Shown: piece after piece, positions 1 through 6,129 of the stretch
Numbering within the stretch: the stretch's first letter is position 1
Layout of the letters: each line of letters starts with the position of its first letter
NCBI GenBank assembly: GCA_937877685.1
Contig: CALFGU010000217.1
Span: 1 to 7,417, forward strand
Direction of reading: 5' to 3'
DNA from: an uncultured Prevotella sp.
GTDB taxonomy: Bacteria; Bacteroidota; Bacteroidia; Bacteroidales; Bacteroidaceae
DNA length: 7,417 bases
Notes under the pieces: model-generated
Database searches by the model: none
What the model saw: the letters and a program-made list of their open reading frames with translations, nothing else
What the model was told of the DNA's origin: nothing
Made by a program: the position numbers and the translations under genes

Positions 1-781
1 GGGGGATGTCGGTCATGGCTGCCGAGGTGGACGATGCCGTATAGTCGCTATAAAGGGCCTGACCGCAGTAGCGCATTAACTCTGCAACGGCGGTGGCATA
101 GTCGCTATAGTGATAATCATCCTGCATTTCGCTCCAACGGAAAGTTGTTGGGGCAAGTTCGGGAACGTAAATTTTTGCCGAGGGTGTGGTGTAAGCGGGA
201 ATCGCAGTTGTTTGCTCCGCAGGCCATTCGTGATACTTCATCACCTGCGCCAACGCCGTAGCGGTGCATCCCGTGTAAGTGCGCGCACTTCCTTGAAGCG
301 GACAGGCGTCATTGTAAGGCGAACCCTGATTCCACAATGTTGTCAACAAGGGCGAGATGGCAGGGCGCTCATCACTCACCTGCTCCGCCTGAAGGGCGTA
401 AGCATCGAGCGCCGCAATCTGTTGGGCGTAAGTCTCCATCCATTCCTCAACGTGGGGAGGCATAGCGGTGGCATCAAAACGGCCAGAAGTGGCATAACCC
501 AAGATGGGCGCCGTGCGGTCATCCGCAGAGACCACCACAAATCCGGCATCGTCCGCGGCGTTAAACACATAATACACGGGAAGTTCCGTCTCGGCATTTG
601 CGTCCCCCATACGTTTGCGCGTAGGAGCAAAGCTGTCGTCCTCCAGTTGCGCTTCCGGATGATGCGATTTCAAGAACTGCGCCGCCAATCCGCGTGCTTG
701 GTGTATATCTATGGGACCTGCCACTGCATGCAAGTTGGATGCGACGAGCAGAAAGGACAAAAGTAAAGTTTTGAATTTCAT
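1..781 (-). CDS. Secreted C10 (streptopain/interpain-like) cysteine protease, 3' end missing
   Basis: The minus strand is open from the ATG at 781-779 to the window edge, giving 260 residues with no stop. Residues 1-22 form a signal peptide (MKFKTLLLSFLLVASNLHAV, then AG), so the product should be exported. Residues 23-140 look like the inhibitory propeptide of the family, including FVVVSADDRTAPILGYA (81-97). The mature domain begins near PLLTTLWNQGSPYNDACP (144-161). The catalytic cysteine motif GCTATALAQVMKYHEWP lies at 171-187, with Cys172 as the expected nucleophile, closely matching streptopain GCVATAxAQIMKYH. The catalytic His and later parts of the fold lie beyond the left edge, so activity and any C-terminal sorting domain cannot be judged. 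Known members degrade host or dietary proteins. It is transcribed away from the DUF262 operon from its own promoter. The family call is strong; the substrate is unknown. Confidence 0.9.
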   Translation of the reverse strand, partial: MKFKTLLLSFLLVASNLHAVAGPIDIHQARGLAAQFLKSHHPEAQLEDDSFAPTRKRMGDANAETELPVYYVFNAADDAGFVVVSADDRTAPILGYATSGRFDATAMPPHVEEWMETYAQQIAALDAYALQAEQVSDERPAISPLLTTLWNQGSPYNDACPLQGSARTYTGCTATALAQVMKYHEWPAEQTTAIPAYTTPSAKIYVPELAPTTFRWSEMQDDYHYSDYATAVAELMRYCGQALYSDYTASSTSAAMTDIP

Positions 782-801
782 TGGTAGAAGAGTGTTAGGC
801 G

Positions 802-822
802 TGGGGATTAGTCTTGTCCCCA
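802..822 (-). other. Small hairpin in the protease 5' leader
   Basis: TGGGGA (802-807) and TCCCCA (817-822) can form a 6-bp stem with a 9-nt loop inside the predicted leader of the C10 protease mRNA, about 20 nt before the start codon. It is GC-rich and could affect translation or mRNA stability. No riboswitch or attenuator class is recognised, and a stem this short can arise by chance. Confidence 0.25.
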
Positions 823-850
823 TTCATTTCTTATAAACTAGGTTACACCG

Positions 851-880
851 CAAATTTACGAGTAATTCCCTGCATGCAAG
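851..880 (-). promoter_or_regulatory. Bacteroidetes-type promoter of the C10 protease gene
   Basis: On the minus strand the -7 element is TAAATTTG (858-851), an exact TAnnTTTG match. CTTG (880-877) sits 18 nt upstream as a plausible -33 element. Transcription would start in the low 840s, leaving a leader of about 60 nt before the ATG at 781. The -7 match is good; the -33 element is only partial. Confidence 0.5.
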
Positions 881-1110
881 ACATCTTTAGGTGATAATCG
901 TTGCTGAACATTGTCTATCAGGGTATAGATAATATTTATAAAGAAGTTCTAATTAGGGAGGCATTCAGAGTTTTTGCCGTCACAAAGAGTAATATCGGGC
1001 GTCGAGTTAGTAAGTTATGACGCACAAACCTACTAATTGTTTTTACAAAAATAGATACTGTTTTTTGGGGGCAAGAAAAGGGAATAAAAAGAGGTGTTTA
1101 AGGAGTTGAG
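881..1110. other. Gene-free intergenic stretch with an imperfect hairpin
   Basis: No coding region is credible here. The only structure seen is an inverted repeat: TTAGTAAGTT (1007-1016) against AACCTACTAA (1027-1036). It gives nine pairs with one A/C mismatch and a 10-nt loop. It sits about 80 nt upstream of the DUF262 promoter and has no downstream T-run, so it does not look like a terminator. It might be an operator or a remnant of a mobile element; neither is supported further. Confidence 0.3.
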
Positions 1111-1117
1111 ATTATTG

Positions 1118-1149
1118 TTTCTCCACGTCAAAAATGATTTATACCTTTG
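1118..1149 (+). promoter_or_regulatory. Bacteroidetes-type promoter of the DUF262 operon
   Basis: The -7 element TACCTTTG (1142-1149) fits TAnnTTTG exactly. TTTC (1118-1121), one base from TTTG, lies 20 nt upstream in the -33 position. The leader to the ATG at 1191 is about 35 nt and AT-rich, with no Shine-Dalgarno, as is common in this phylum. The same -7 octamer occurs before the WG-repeat gene. Confidence 0.65.
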
Positions 1150-1190
1150 TAGGAAATTGATTCACATTTTACATCTCCCCACAATTTATC

Positions 1191-2468
1191 ATGACTGGAA
1201 CTCTTGACCAACCCCAAATCGTTTCCATTAAGGATTTACTTGAGGAAAATTTAAACATCCCCAATTATCAGCGTCCGTATAAGTGGGGAGTCCGCAACAT
1301 TCAAACGTTGCTCGCAGATATTGAGGAGGCTATTTCGGAAGCAACTAAATTTTCAGACTTTAAGTATCGCATTGGCACAATTATTTTGCACAAAGATGGC
1401 GAAACTTATAACATTGTTGACGGGCAACAACGCACCCTTTCTTTTGTGCTTATCTGTAAATACCTTAAACTTAATGAGTGGGGGAAAAGCATTTTAAACG
1501 TAAACTTTGTTCACCAAGAATCGCGCAACAATATCTATAAGAACTACAAGTTCATTGAAGAATGGTTTGGGCAAAAGGGAGATGCTGTTAAAGATGCCTT
1601 TCGAGAGGCAATGACGAAGACTCTTGAAGTTGTTACAATTTGTGTCAGCGACATTTCTGAGGCTTTCCAACTGTTTGACTCACAAAACTCTCGAGGCAAA
1701 GCATTAGACCCTCACCACCTTCTGAAAGCCTATCACCTTCGAGAGATGAAATCTGATCCCTATGCAATGGTTAAGGCCGTTACAAAGTGGGAGAACAAAC
1801 AGTCTGCAAAAATCAAAAACCTCTTTGCCGACTACTTATTCCCCATTTGGAATTGGAGCACCCTACGCAAGGCTAAGGATTTTAGCACAAAAGACATTGA
1901 TGTTTATAAGGGGATTTCTGAACACTCCCCCTACACCTATGCGAAGCGTGTGAACAAGGCGATGCCCTACTTCCAAATCACCGAACCCTTTGTGGCGGGA
2001 AATGATTTCTTTGAAATGGTAGATCATTACCTATTCCTCTTGAAGAGTGTGAAGCAGGAAATACAAACAAACACTGAATTTGAGTCCATAAAAAATCTCA
2101 TAAAGGAGGGAGAGAAGAAGCATAGCGTAGGATTTAAATATGCCCGCGAATTGTTCTACTGCGCCTTACTCTGCTACTATGACCGCTTTCACAACTTCGA
2201 CCCCTTCATTGTTAAAAAACTCTGCAAGTGGGCATTTATGATTAGAGTGGATAGAGAACTCCTTGGATTTGACTCTATAAACAAATATGCAATAGGCGAA
2301 AGCAACTACACTAAGAATGCAAATTCTAACAACATACCTATGTTTGAACGCATCTGCAGAGCACGCACGCACACGGATCTTGCCATGCTACAAGTTACCT
2401 TAAAGGAACCAAGCAAAGATAACGAAAAGAATTGGAAGGGACTTTACAAAGCACTCATAGACCTCTAA
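1191..2468 (+). CDS. DUF262 (GmrS-like) protein without a nuclease domain
   Basis: This 425-residue protein is the first gene of a two-gene operon. The N-terminal DUF262 module shows IPNYQRPYKW at 23-32, YRIGTIIL at 59-66, DGQQR at 77-81 and FDSQNSRGKALDPHHLLKA at 162-180. In GmrS, SspE and BrxU this ParB/Srx-like module binds and hydrolyses NTPs through DGQQR and senses DNA modification. All key motifs are intact, so it does not look degenerate. Residues from about 190 on are charged and probably helical. No HNH or DUF1524 signature (EHxxPQ, LGNL, N...N) is seen there, and the length is that of a GmrS-only protein. The ATG at 1191 is chosen because it lies about 40 nt after a good -7 element and places the first motif at the usual distance. 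The likely role is an intracellular sensor, regulator or partner of the nuclease encoded next. The domain call is firm; the role is inferred. Confidence 0.85.
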   Translation: MTGTLDQPQIVSIKDLLEENLNIPNYQRPYKWGVRNIQTLLADIEEAISEATKFSDFKYRIGTIILHKDGETYNIVDGQQRTLSFVLICKYLKLNEWGKSILNVNFVHQESRNNIYKNYKFIEEWFGQKGDAVKDAFREAMTKTLEVVTICVSDISEAFQLFDSQNSRGKALDPHHLLKAYHLREMKSDPYAMVKAVTKWENKQSAKIKNLFADYLFPIWNWSTLRKAKDFSTKDIDVYKGISEHSPYTYAKRVNKAMPYFQITEPFVAGNDFFEMVDHYLFLLKSVKQEIQTNTEFESIKNLIKEGEKKHSVGFKYARELFYCALLCYYDRFHNFDPFIVKKLCKWAFMIRVDRELLGFDSINKYAIGESNYTKNANSNNIPMFERICRARTHTDLAMLQVTLKEPSKDNEKNWKGLYKALIDL

Positions 2469-2479
2469 ACTTACTGAAC

Positions 2480-4507
2480 ATGGAAATGATTAAAGAACTA
2501 CATATTATTGACGACCAAACCTCGGGGAATATCTTTACCTCCGAGGAACGCCAATACATCATCCCCCTTTATCAACGTGAATATGCGTGGGGAGAAAAGC
2601 AAATTGTGAGATTGATTGAAGATATTAGTGATGCTGAGAAGGACAAAAAATATTACATAGGTACCCTTATCGTATCGGAACGAAACGATAAAAAACTGGA
2701 AGTGATTGACGGACAACAACGCCTTACGACGCTCTTCTTGTTGCTAAACTGTTTGGGAGTAACTACAAAAACACACCTTACTTTTGAATGTCGTGACCGT
2801 TCTAATTACACGCTTAAGAATATCCAAAAAGCAGTGAAGGGGAAGAACAATTTAGACGAGAAACAGCAGGAAGACAACATTGTAAAGGGGGTTGAGATTA
2901 TTAAGCGCACTTTAGAGAAGGAAGAAAAGTCAAACCCTAGATTTATAGATGCTTTAAAGGAGAAACTAAAGAAGGTCATTCTCTTCCAAATCATTGTGCC
3001 TGAGCACACCGACCTTAACCGCTACTTCGAAATTATGAACACGCGCGGAGAACAGTTGGCACAACACGACATTCTTAAAGCCCATCTCATGAAGGACTTA
3101 ACACCTGATGAACGTGCAAGCTTCGCACGTATCTGGGATGCTTGTAGCGATATGGATGGGTATGTACAGATGCACTTTTCGCCAAAGCGGAGAGAGAAAC
3201 TCTTTGGAGATGATTGGAATAAAATGCCTGAGGAAGATAATATCTGGCCCCAACACAATTCGCATTCAACACAACAGAGTGGCAATACGCAAGAGGCGAA
3301 AAATAATTGGACTATAGTAGAAATACTCAAACAAAAAGAAGTTCAGACATCGACTGAAATTGAAAGTAAGGAAGAACGCACACGCTTTGAAAGCATTATC
3401 GACTTCCCCCATTTCTTACTCCACACATTGAAAGTTTACCTTTCCAAGAACGGAATAAAAAACGGTGATTTCATTATCGGCAAACAATTGGACGACAAGA
3501 AACTTACCGACAACTTTGGTGCTGTAGAAAAATACCTTAGAGAGGAGAATCACTATCAATCTGGTGCCTTCGCCCGCAAATTTATCGTCTGCCTACTTCA
3601 AACAAGATTTACGTTTGACCAGTATATTATCAAGCGCGAATACACCAGCAAAAATGAAGCTGAAGATGGAGAGTGGAGTCTGAAAACACTATACGCAAGT
3701 AAACGTCAAAAAGGAAATAATAAAACTACTTACTACAAGAATTCGACATTTATAGGAAAAGGTAGTAGAAATCAAGAATCCGTCAATAAAGATTTGTGTA
3801 AGGAGAACCTCATGATACAATCTGCACTTCGCGTGTCCTACACTTCTCCCAAAGATATGCACTGGATTACAGAACTGCTCAAAGATTTGTATGTAGTTAA
3901 AAGGGATAATATTTTCACAGATGAGTATCCTAAGAGCATTGCCAAGGACATGGGGGATGAGATTTTAACATTCACGGAAAACATTGCAGCAAAAGCTGTT
4001 AATAGTTTTATTGACAATAATAAAAAGGATGATAAGTGGAAAGAGAGCGGAACTGCAACACCACACATTCTATTTAACTACCTTGACTATCTCCTGTGGA
4101 AGAAGGAACTTCAGAAATTCAACGACTTTATTTTTGAATTCCGCAACTCCGTGGAACACTGGTTCCCTCAACATCCATCTGATGGAACTATTAAACCTTG
4201 GGACGACGACTCTTGGGGCATAACTGCAGAACAAAAAAGCACCGTTGACAGACTCGGCAACTTATGCCTCGTACAAAGAAACGTGAACTCAAGATTCACC
4301 AACAATAGTCCTGCGTCAAAGAAAACGATGTGGGAAGACAGTACCATTAAAAAAGGCAGTTTGAAACTAAGATTGATGAGTGAGAAAACTACAGGTGATA
4401 AAGAGTGGCGTACAACTGCATGCGAAGAACATGAAAAAGCGATGATAGATATTTTAGAAAAAGATCTTAAAATAAAATTCCCATCCCAACCACCAATTAA
4501 TAATTAA
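2480..4507 (+). CDS. DUF262-DUF1524 (GmrSD-like) modification-dependent nuclease
   Basis: The start at 2480 gives 675 residues, 11 nt after the upstream stop. The frame is open to an in-frame ATG at 2432, which would overlap the upstream gene. 2480 is preferred because it leaves no overlap and places DGQQR at 77-81, exactly as in the partner. DUF262 motifs are IPLYQREYAW (28-37), YYIGTLIV (58-65), VIDGQQRLTT (75-84) and MNTRGEQL (186-193). A polar, Gln/Asn/Ser-rich stretch near 250-275 looks like a linker. The C-terminal DUF1524 HNH-type module shows VEHWFPQHP (558-566), RLGNLCLV (591-598) and NVNSRFTNN (601-609), with His560, Asn594 and Asn603 as candidate active-site residues. Known GmrSD and SspE proteins use NTP-dependent sensing to cut or nick glucosylated or phosphorothioated DNA; which mark this one reads is unknown. 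It is probably co-transcribed and coupled with the first gene. Confidence 0.87.
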   Translation: MEMIKELHIIDDQTSGNIFTSEERQYIIPLYQREYAWGEKQIVRLIEDISDAEKDKKYYIGTLIVSERNDKKLEVIDGQQRLTTLFLLLNCLGVTTKTHLTFECRDRSNYTLKNIQKAVKGKNNLDEKQQEDNIVKGVEIIKRTLEKEEKSNPRFIDALKEKLKKVILFQIIVPEHTDLNRYFEIMNTRGEQLAQHDILKAHLMKDLTPDERASFARIWDACSDMDGYVQMHFSPKRREKLFGDDWNKMPEEDNIWPQHNSHSTQQSGNTQEAKNNWTIVEILKQKEVQTSTEIESKEERTRFESIIDFPHFLLHTLKVYLSKNGIKNGDFIIGKQLDDKKLTDNFGAVEKYLREENHYQSGAFARKFIVCLLQTRFTFDQYIIKREYTSKNEAEDGEWSLKTLYASKRQKGNNKTTYYKNSTFIGKGSRNQESVNKDLCKENLMIQSALRVSYTSPKDMHWITELLKDLYVVKRDNIFTDEYPKSIAKDMGDEILTFTENIAAKAVNSFIDNNKKDDKWKESGTATPHILFNYLDYLLWKKELQKFNDFIFEFRNSVEHWFPQHPSDGTIKPWDDDSWGITAEQKSTVDRLGNLCLVQRNVNSRFTNNSPASKKTMWEDSTIKKGSLKLRLMSEKTTGDKEWRTTACEEHEKAMIDILEKDLKIKFPSQPPINN

Positions 4508-4547
4508 TGAAGTTGTGTATATACTCGCGCCTCACGCTCTGCAAAAA

Positions 4548-4580
4548 CAAAACTACTTTTACGCGTTCGGATGTTTCAAA
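4548..4580 (-). promoter_or_regulatory. Possible antisense promoter facing the nuclease gene
   Basis: On the minus strand TTTG (4580-4577) is followed after 21 nt by TAGTTTTG (4555-4548), fitting the Bacteroidetes -33/-7 layout. A transcript would start near 4541 and run antisense to the 3' end of the GmrSD-like gene. Short degenerate motifs like these occur by chance in AT-rich DNA, so this is tentative. Confidence 0.25.
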
Positions 4581-4617
4581 TGCGACGCATAGTTCATAAC
4601 TTAAGGCGCCTTATGTT

Positions 4618-4735
4618 TAACTTTGTGTCGAGGACATTAAATATTCAGAAATTGAGTAGTACAGCAAACGTGTTGACTTCAGCTTGTGGTTATACAAAAC
4701 AGAGCATCCTTCGAAGGATGCTCTGTTTTTATTAT
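4618..4735 (+). ncRNA. Possible short transcript of about 100 nt
   Basis: TAACTTTG (4618-4625) matches the -7 consensus and faces the strong terminator at 4696-4730 with no gene between. If used, it would yield an RNA from about 4632 to about 4733. The -33 position holds only a weak TT-containing sequence, and no known RNA family is recognised. This is an inference from promoter-terminator geometry only. Confidence 0.2.
4696..4730. terminator. Bidirectional intrinsic terminator
   Basis: A perfect 15-bp inverted repeat, AAAACAGAGCATCCT (4696-4710) and AGGATGCTCTGTTTT (4715-4729), encloses a TCGA loop. The right arm runs into TTTTT then ATTAT, typical of a Rho-independent terminator for the DUF262 operon. 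On the minus strand the hairpin is followed by TTTTGTA, so it can also end the WG-repeat transcript, whose stop is about 30 bp away. A shared terminator between convergent genes fits. Confidence 0.88.
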
Positions 4736-4759
4736 AATAATATTTCATGTGTCTATGCG

Positions 4760-5800
4760 CTATTCATCTTCTGCTCTTGACCATGTTGTTGAACGGTCAC
4801 ACACAGGCACAATGACCTTTCCTTCCTTGTTGATAACGGACCATACTCTGCCCTGTTCGACTTTCGAGAGACCTTCGGAAAAATCGGTTATCCAATCATA
4901 CATACACGGAATGACCACTTCGCCTTGGAGGTTAATGCAACCATATTTGCCGTTTTGCTTGACACGAGCAAATCCTTCGGAGAAGTCCCCTACTTCATCA
5001 TACGTGTAAGGAATTATTATATCGCCCTGAGCGTTGATAAAGCCCCATTTTCCCTTCTGTTTTACACGTGCCAGTCCTTCGGAGAACTCCCCTGCATCTT
5101 CATAAGTGCGAGGAATGACCGTTTCTCCCTTCGTGTTGATATACCCTCTTTTACCATTTTGCTTGACACTGGCAAGTCCTTCGGAAAATGGGCCTGCCCC
5201 CTCGTAGGTACACGGAATGACTTCTTCAATGTTGAAGTTGATAAACCCTGCATGACCATTTCGCCACACAAAAGCAAGACCATCGGAGAAAGCCATGGCA
5301 TATTCATAAATACACGGAATAACCTCTTCGCCCTTGACATTGACAAAACCATATTTCTTATGCTGCTTTACAAGGGCATGTCCTTCAGAGAACTGGTCGG
5401 CTTCATCATAAATGCAGGGGATGACCTGTTCTCCTTCGGCATTGATATAACCATATCGCCAATTTTTCCTTACACAGGCAAGTCCTTCGGAAAATTCGGA
5501 TCTATCAGCCAATCCCCAATCATATACACAGGGAATAACTACTTCGCCCTTGAGGTTGACGTATCCCCATTTGCCGTTTTGCTTGACGCGAGCAAGGCCT
5601 TCGGAGAAAGGTCCCACGCCTTCAAACTGTTTATTAAACAAACGATGCCCCTTGCTATCCACAAAATAGCCCCCACCATGAACTTCATTTACCGCAACAA
5701 TAACATTTGACGTGTGCTCCTCAACTTGTTTGCGATTGTTTCCCCAAACGCACATCACTGGCACCAACATGGAGAGAAGAAGAAGTTGAAACGCTTTCAT
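4760..5800 (-). CDS. Exported WG-repeat (KWG-type) protein
   Basis: This 346-residue protein starts with a hydrophobic signal sequence (residues 1-20, MKAFQLLLLSMLVPVMCVWG), predicting export. Cys17 is preceded by PVM, a poor lipobox, so a lipoprotein is unlikely. After a spacer and a degenerate unit (about 43-64, GGYFVDSKGHRLF), residues 65-335 consist of eight WG repeats. Each has the pattern FSEGLA.VK.NGK.GYIN..GE.VIPC.Y. The tail RSTTWSRAEDE (336-346) is unrelated to the repeats. WG repeats are thought to form beta-rich, probably propeller-like or solenoid scaffolds; their functions are mostly unknown and no catalytic domain is present. The ATG at 5800 is supported by a strong promoter about 40 nt upstream. 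It is monocistronic and convergent with the DUF262 operon. The family is clear; a surface or periplasmic binding role is only inferred. Confidence 0.88.
   Translation of the reverse strand: MKAFQLLLLSMLVPVMCVWGNNRKQVEEHTSNVIVAVNEVHGGGYFVDSKGHRLFNKQFEGVGPFSEGLARVKQNGKWGYVNLKGEVVIPCVYDWGLADRSEFSEGLACVRKNWRYGYINAEGEQVIPCIYDEADQFSEGHALVKQHKKYGFVNVKGEEVIPCIYEYAMAFSDGLAFVWRNGHAGFINFNIEEVIPCTYEGAGPFSEGLASVKQNGKRGYINTKGETVIPRTYEDAGEFSEGLARVKQKGKWGFINAQGDIIIPYTYDEVGDFSEGFARVKQNGKYGCINLQGEVVIPCMYDWITDFSEGLSKVEQGRVWSVINKEGKVIVPVCDRSTTWSRAEDE
4796..5608 (-). repeat. Eight tandem 34-codon WG repeats
   Basis: Units begin at residues 65, 103, 137, 171, 205, 239, 273 and 307 of the protein, each opening with FSEG or FSDG. 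The spacing is 102 nt except for the first unit, which has four extra residues (within DWGLADRSE). Unit 4 (about 5189-5290) is the most diverged, with INFNIEE replacing IN..GE. The last unit is truncated at VIVPVCD. Similarity is visible at DNA level (recurring TCCTTCGGA), which would allow unequal recombination and changes in copy number. Confidence 0.9.
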
Positions 5801-5840
5801 AAATTATTGATTTCCAAGTTTAAAACAACAGCTTATTGGG

Positions 5841-5872
5841 CAAAGGTACGACAAAACTGAAAACTGGTCAAA
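5841..5872 (-). promoter_or_regulatory. Bacteroidetes-type promoter of the WG-repeat gene
   Basis: On the minus strand TTTG (5872-5869), a 20-nt spacer and TACCTTTG (5848-5841) match the -33/-7 consensus at the ideal spacing. The leader to the ATG at 5800 would be about 35 nt. This is the best promoter match in the window. Confidence 0.75.
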
Positions 5873-6060
5873 CGTAGGAGGGGTAAATAAGCAAATGCGC
5901 AACTTATGAAGATAACGTAGCACCATTACGGAAGTCCGAAAACGTTGGAATAGTTTTATGCAAAAACCACACACTGTACTTCAAGGGAGGCAACATACTC
6001 AGCGTAGAATCTATTTCCAAAAACAGCAAGAATTAACTGTTTTGTTGCAACGAATAAAAC
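5873..6060. other. Featureless intergenic stretch
   Basis: I see no credible coding frame, RNA gene, repeat or promoter consensus between the WG-gene promoter and the rpoC terminator. It is simply the gap between rpoC and the next gene, both transcribed leftward. Confidence 0.5.
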
Positions 6061-6098
6061 ACAAAAATGGGAACCTCCTTCGATGGAGATTCCCATTT
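6061..6098 (-). terminator. rpoC intrinsic terminator
   Basis: AAATGGGAACCTCC (6065-6078) and GGAGATTCCCATTT (6085-6098) form a 14-bp stem with a 6-nt loop. The only non-Watson-Crick position (6074/6089) is a G-U wobble in minus-strand RNA but a C/A mismatch in plus-strand RNA, showing that the hairpin works leftward. Minus-strand TTTTTGTGTTTT follows it. It lies about 30 nt beyond the rpoC stop. Confidence 0.88.
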
Positions 6099-6129
6099 AT
6101 TCGTATATGGAGCGATTGTCCGTAAGGGA

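Larger units (their letters stand above)
4508..4759. other. Convergent intergenic region, no credible gene
   Basis: This gap separates the convergent nuclease and WG-repeat genes. A 69-codon open frame (4571-4780) was rejected because it runs through the terminator and has no recognisable content. The gap holds a possible leftward promoter, a perfect 12-bp palindrome TAAGGCGCCTTA (4602-4613), a possible rightward -7 element and a strong terminator. Confidence 0.6.

Noticed and set aside
110..766. 218-codon open frame on the plus strand
   Set aside because: It is antisense to the C10 protease, which has a signal peptide and the catalytic motif. The plus-strand translation is rich in Arg/Cys and has no recognisable domain.
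4696..4730. Perfect inverted repeat considered as an insertion-sequence end or CRISPR repeat
   Set aside because: It is a single copy with a 4-nt loop and a T-run, between convergent genes, which is a terminator. No transposase or repeated units are present.
4571..4780. 69-codon plus-strand frame in the convergent gap
   Set aside because: It starts upstream of the only nearby rightward -7-like motif, runs through the strong terminator hairpin and overlaps the WG gene. No family is recognised.
4925..5710. 261-codon open frame on the plus strand across the WG gene
   Set aside because: It covers the WG repeats on the other strand. Its periodic sequence is just the antisense of the 102-nt repeats, which stay open together because the units are alike. 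No promoter lies upstream.
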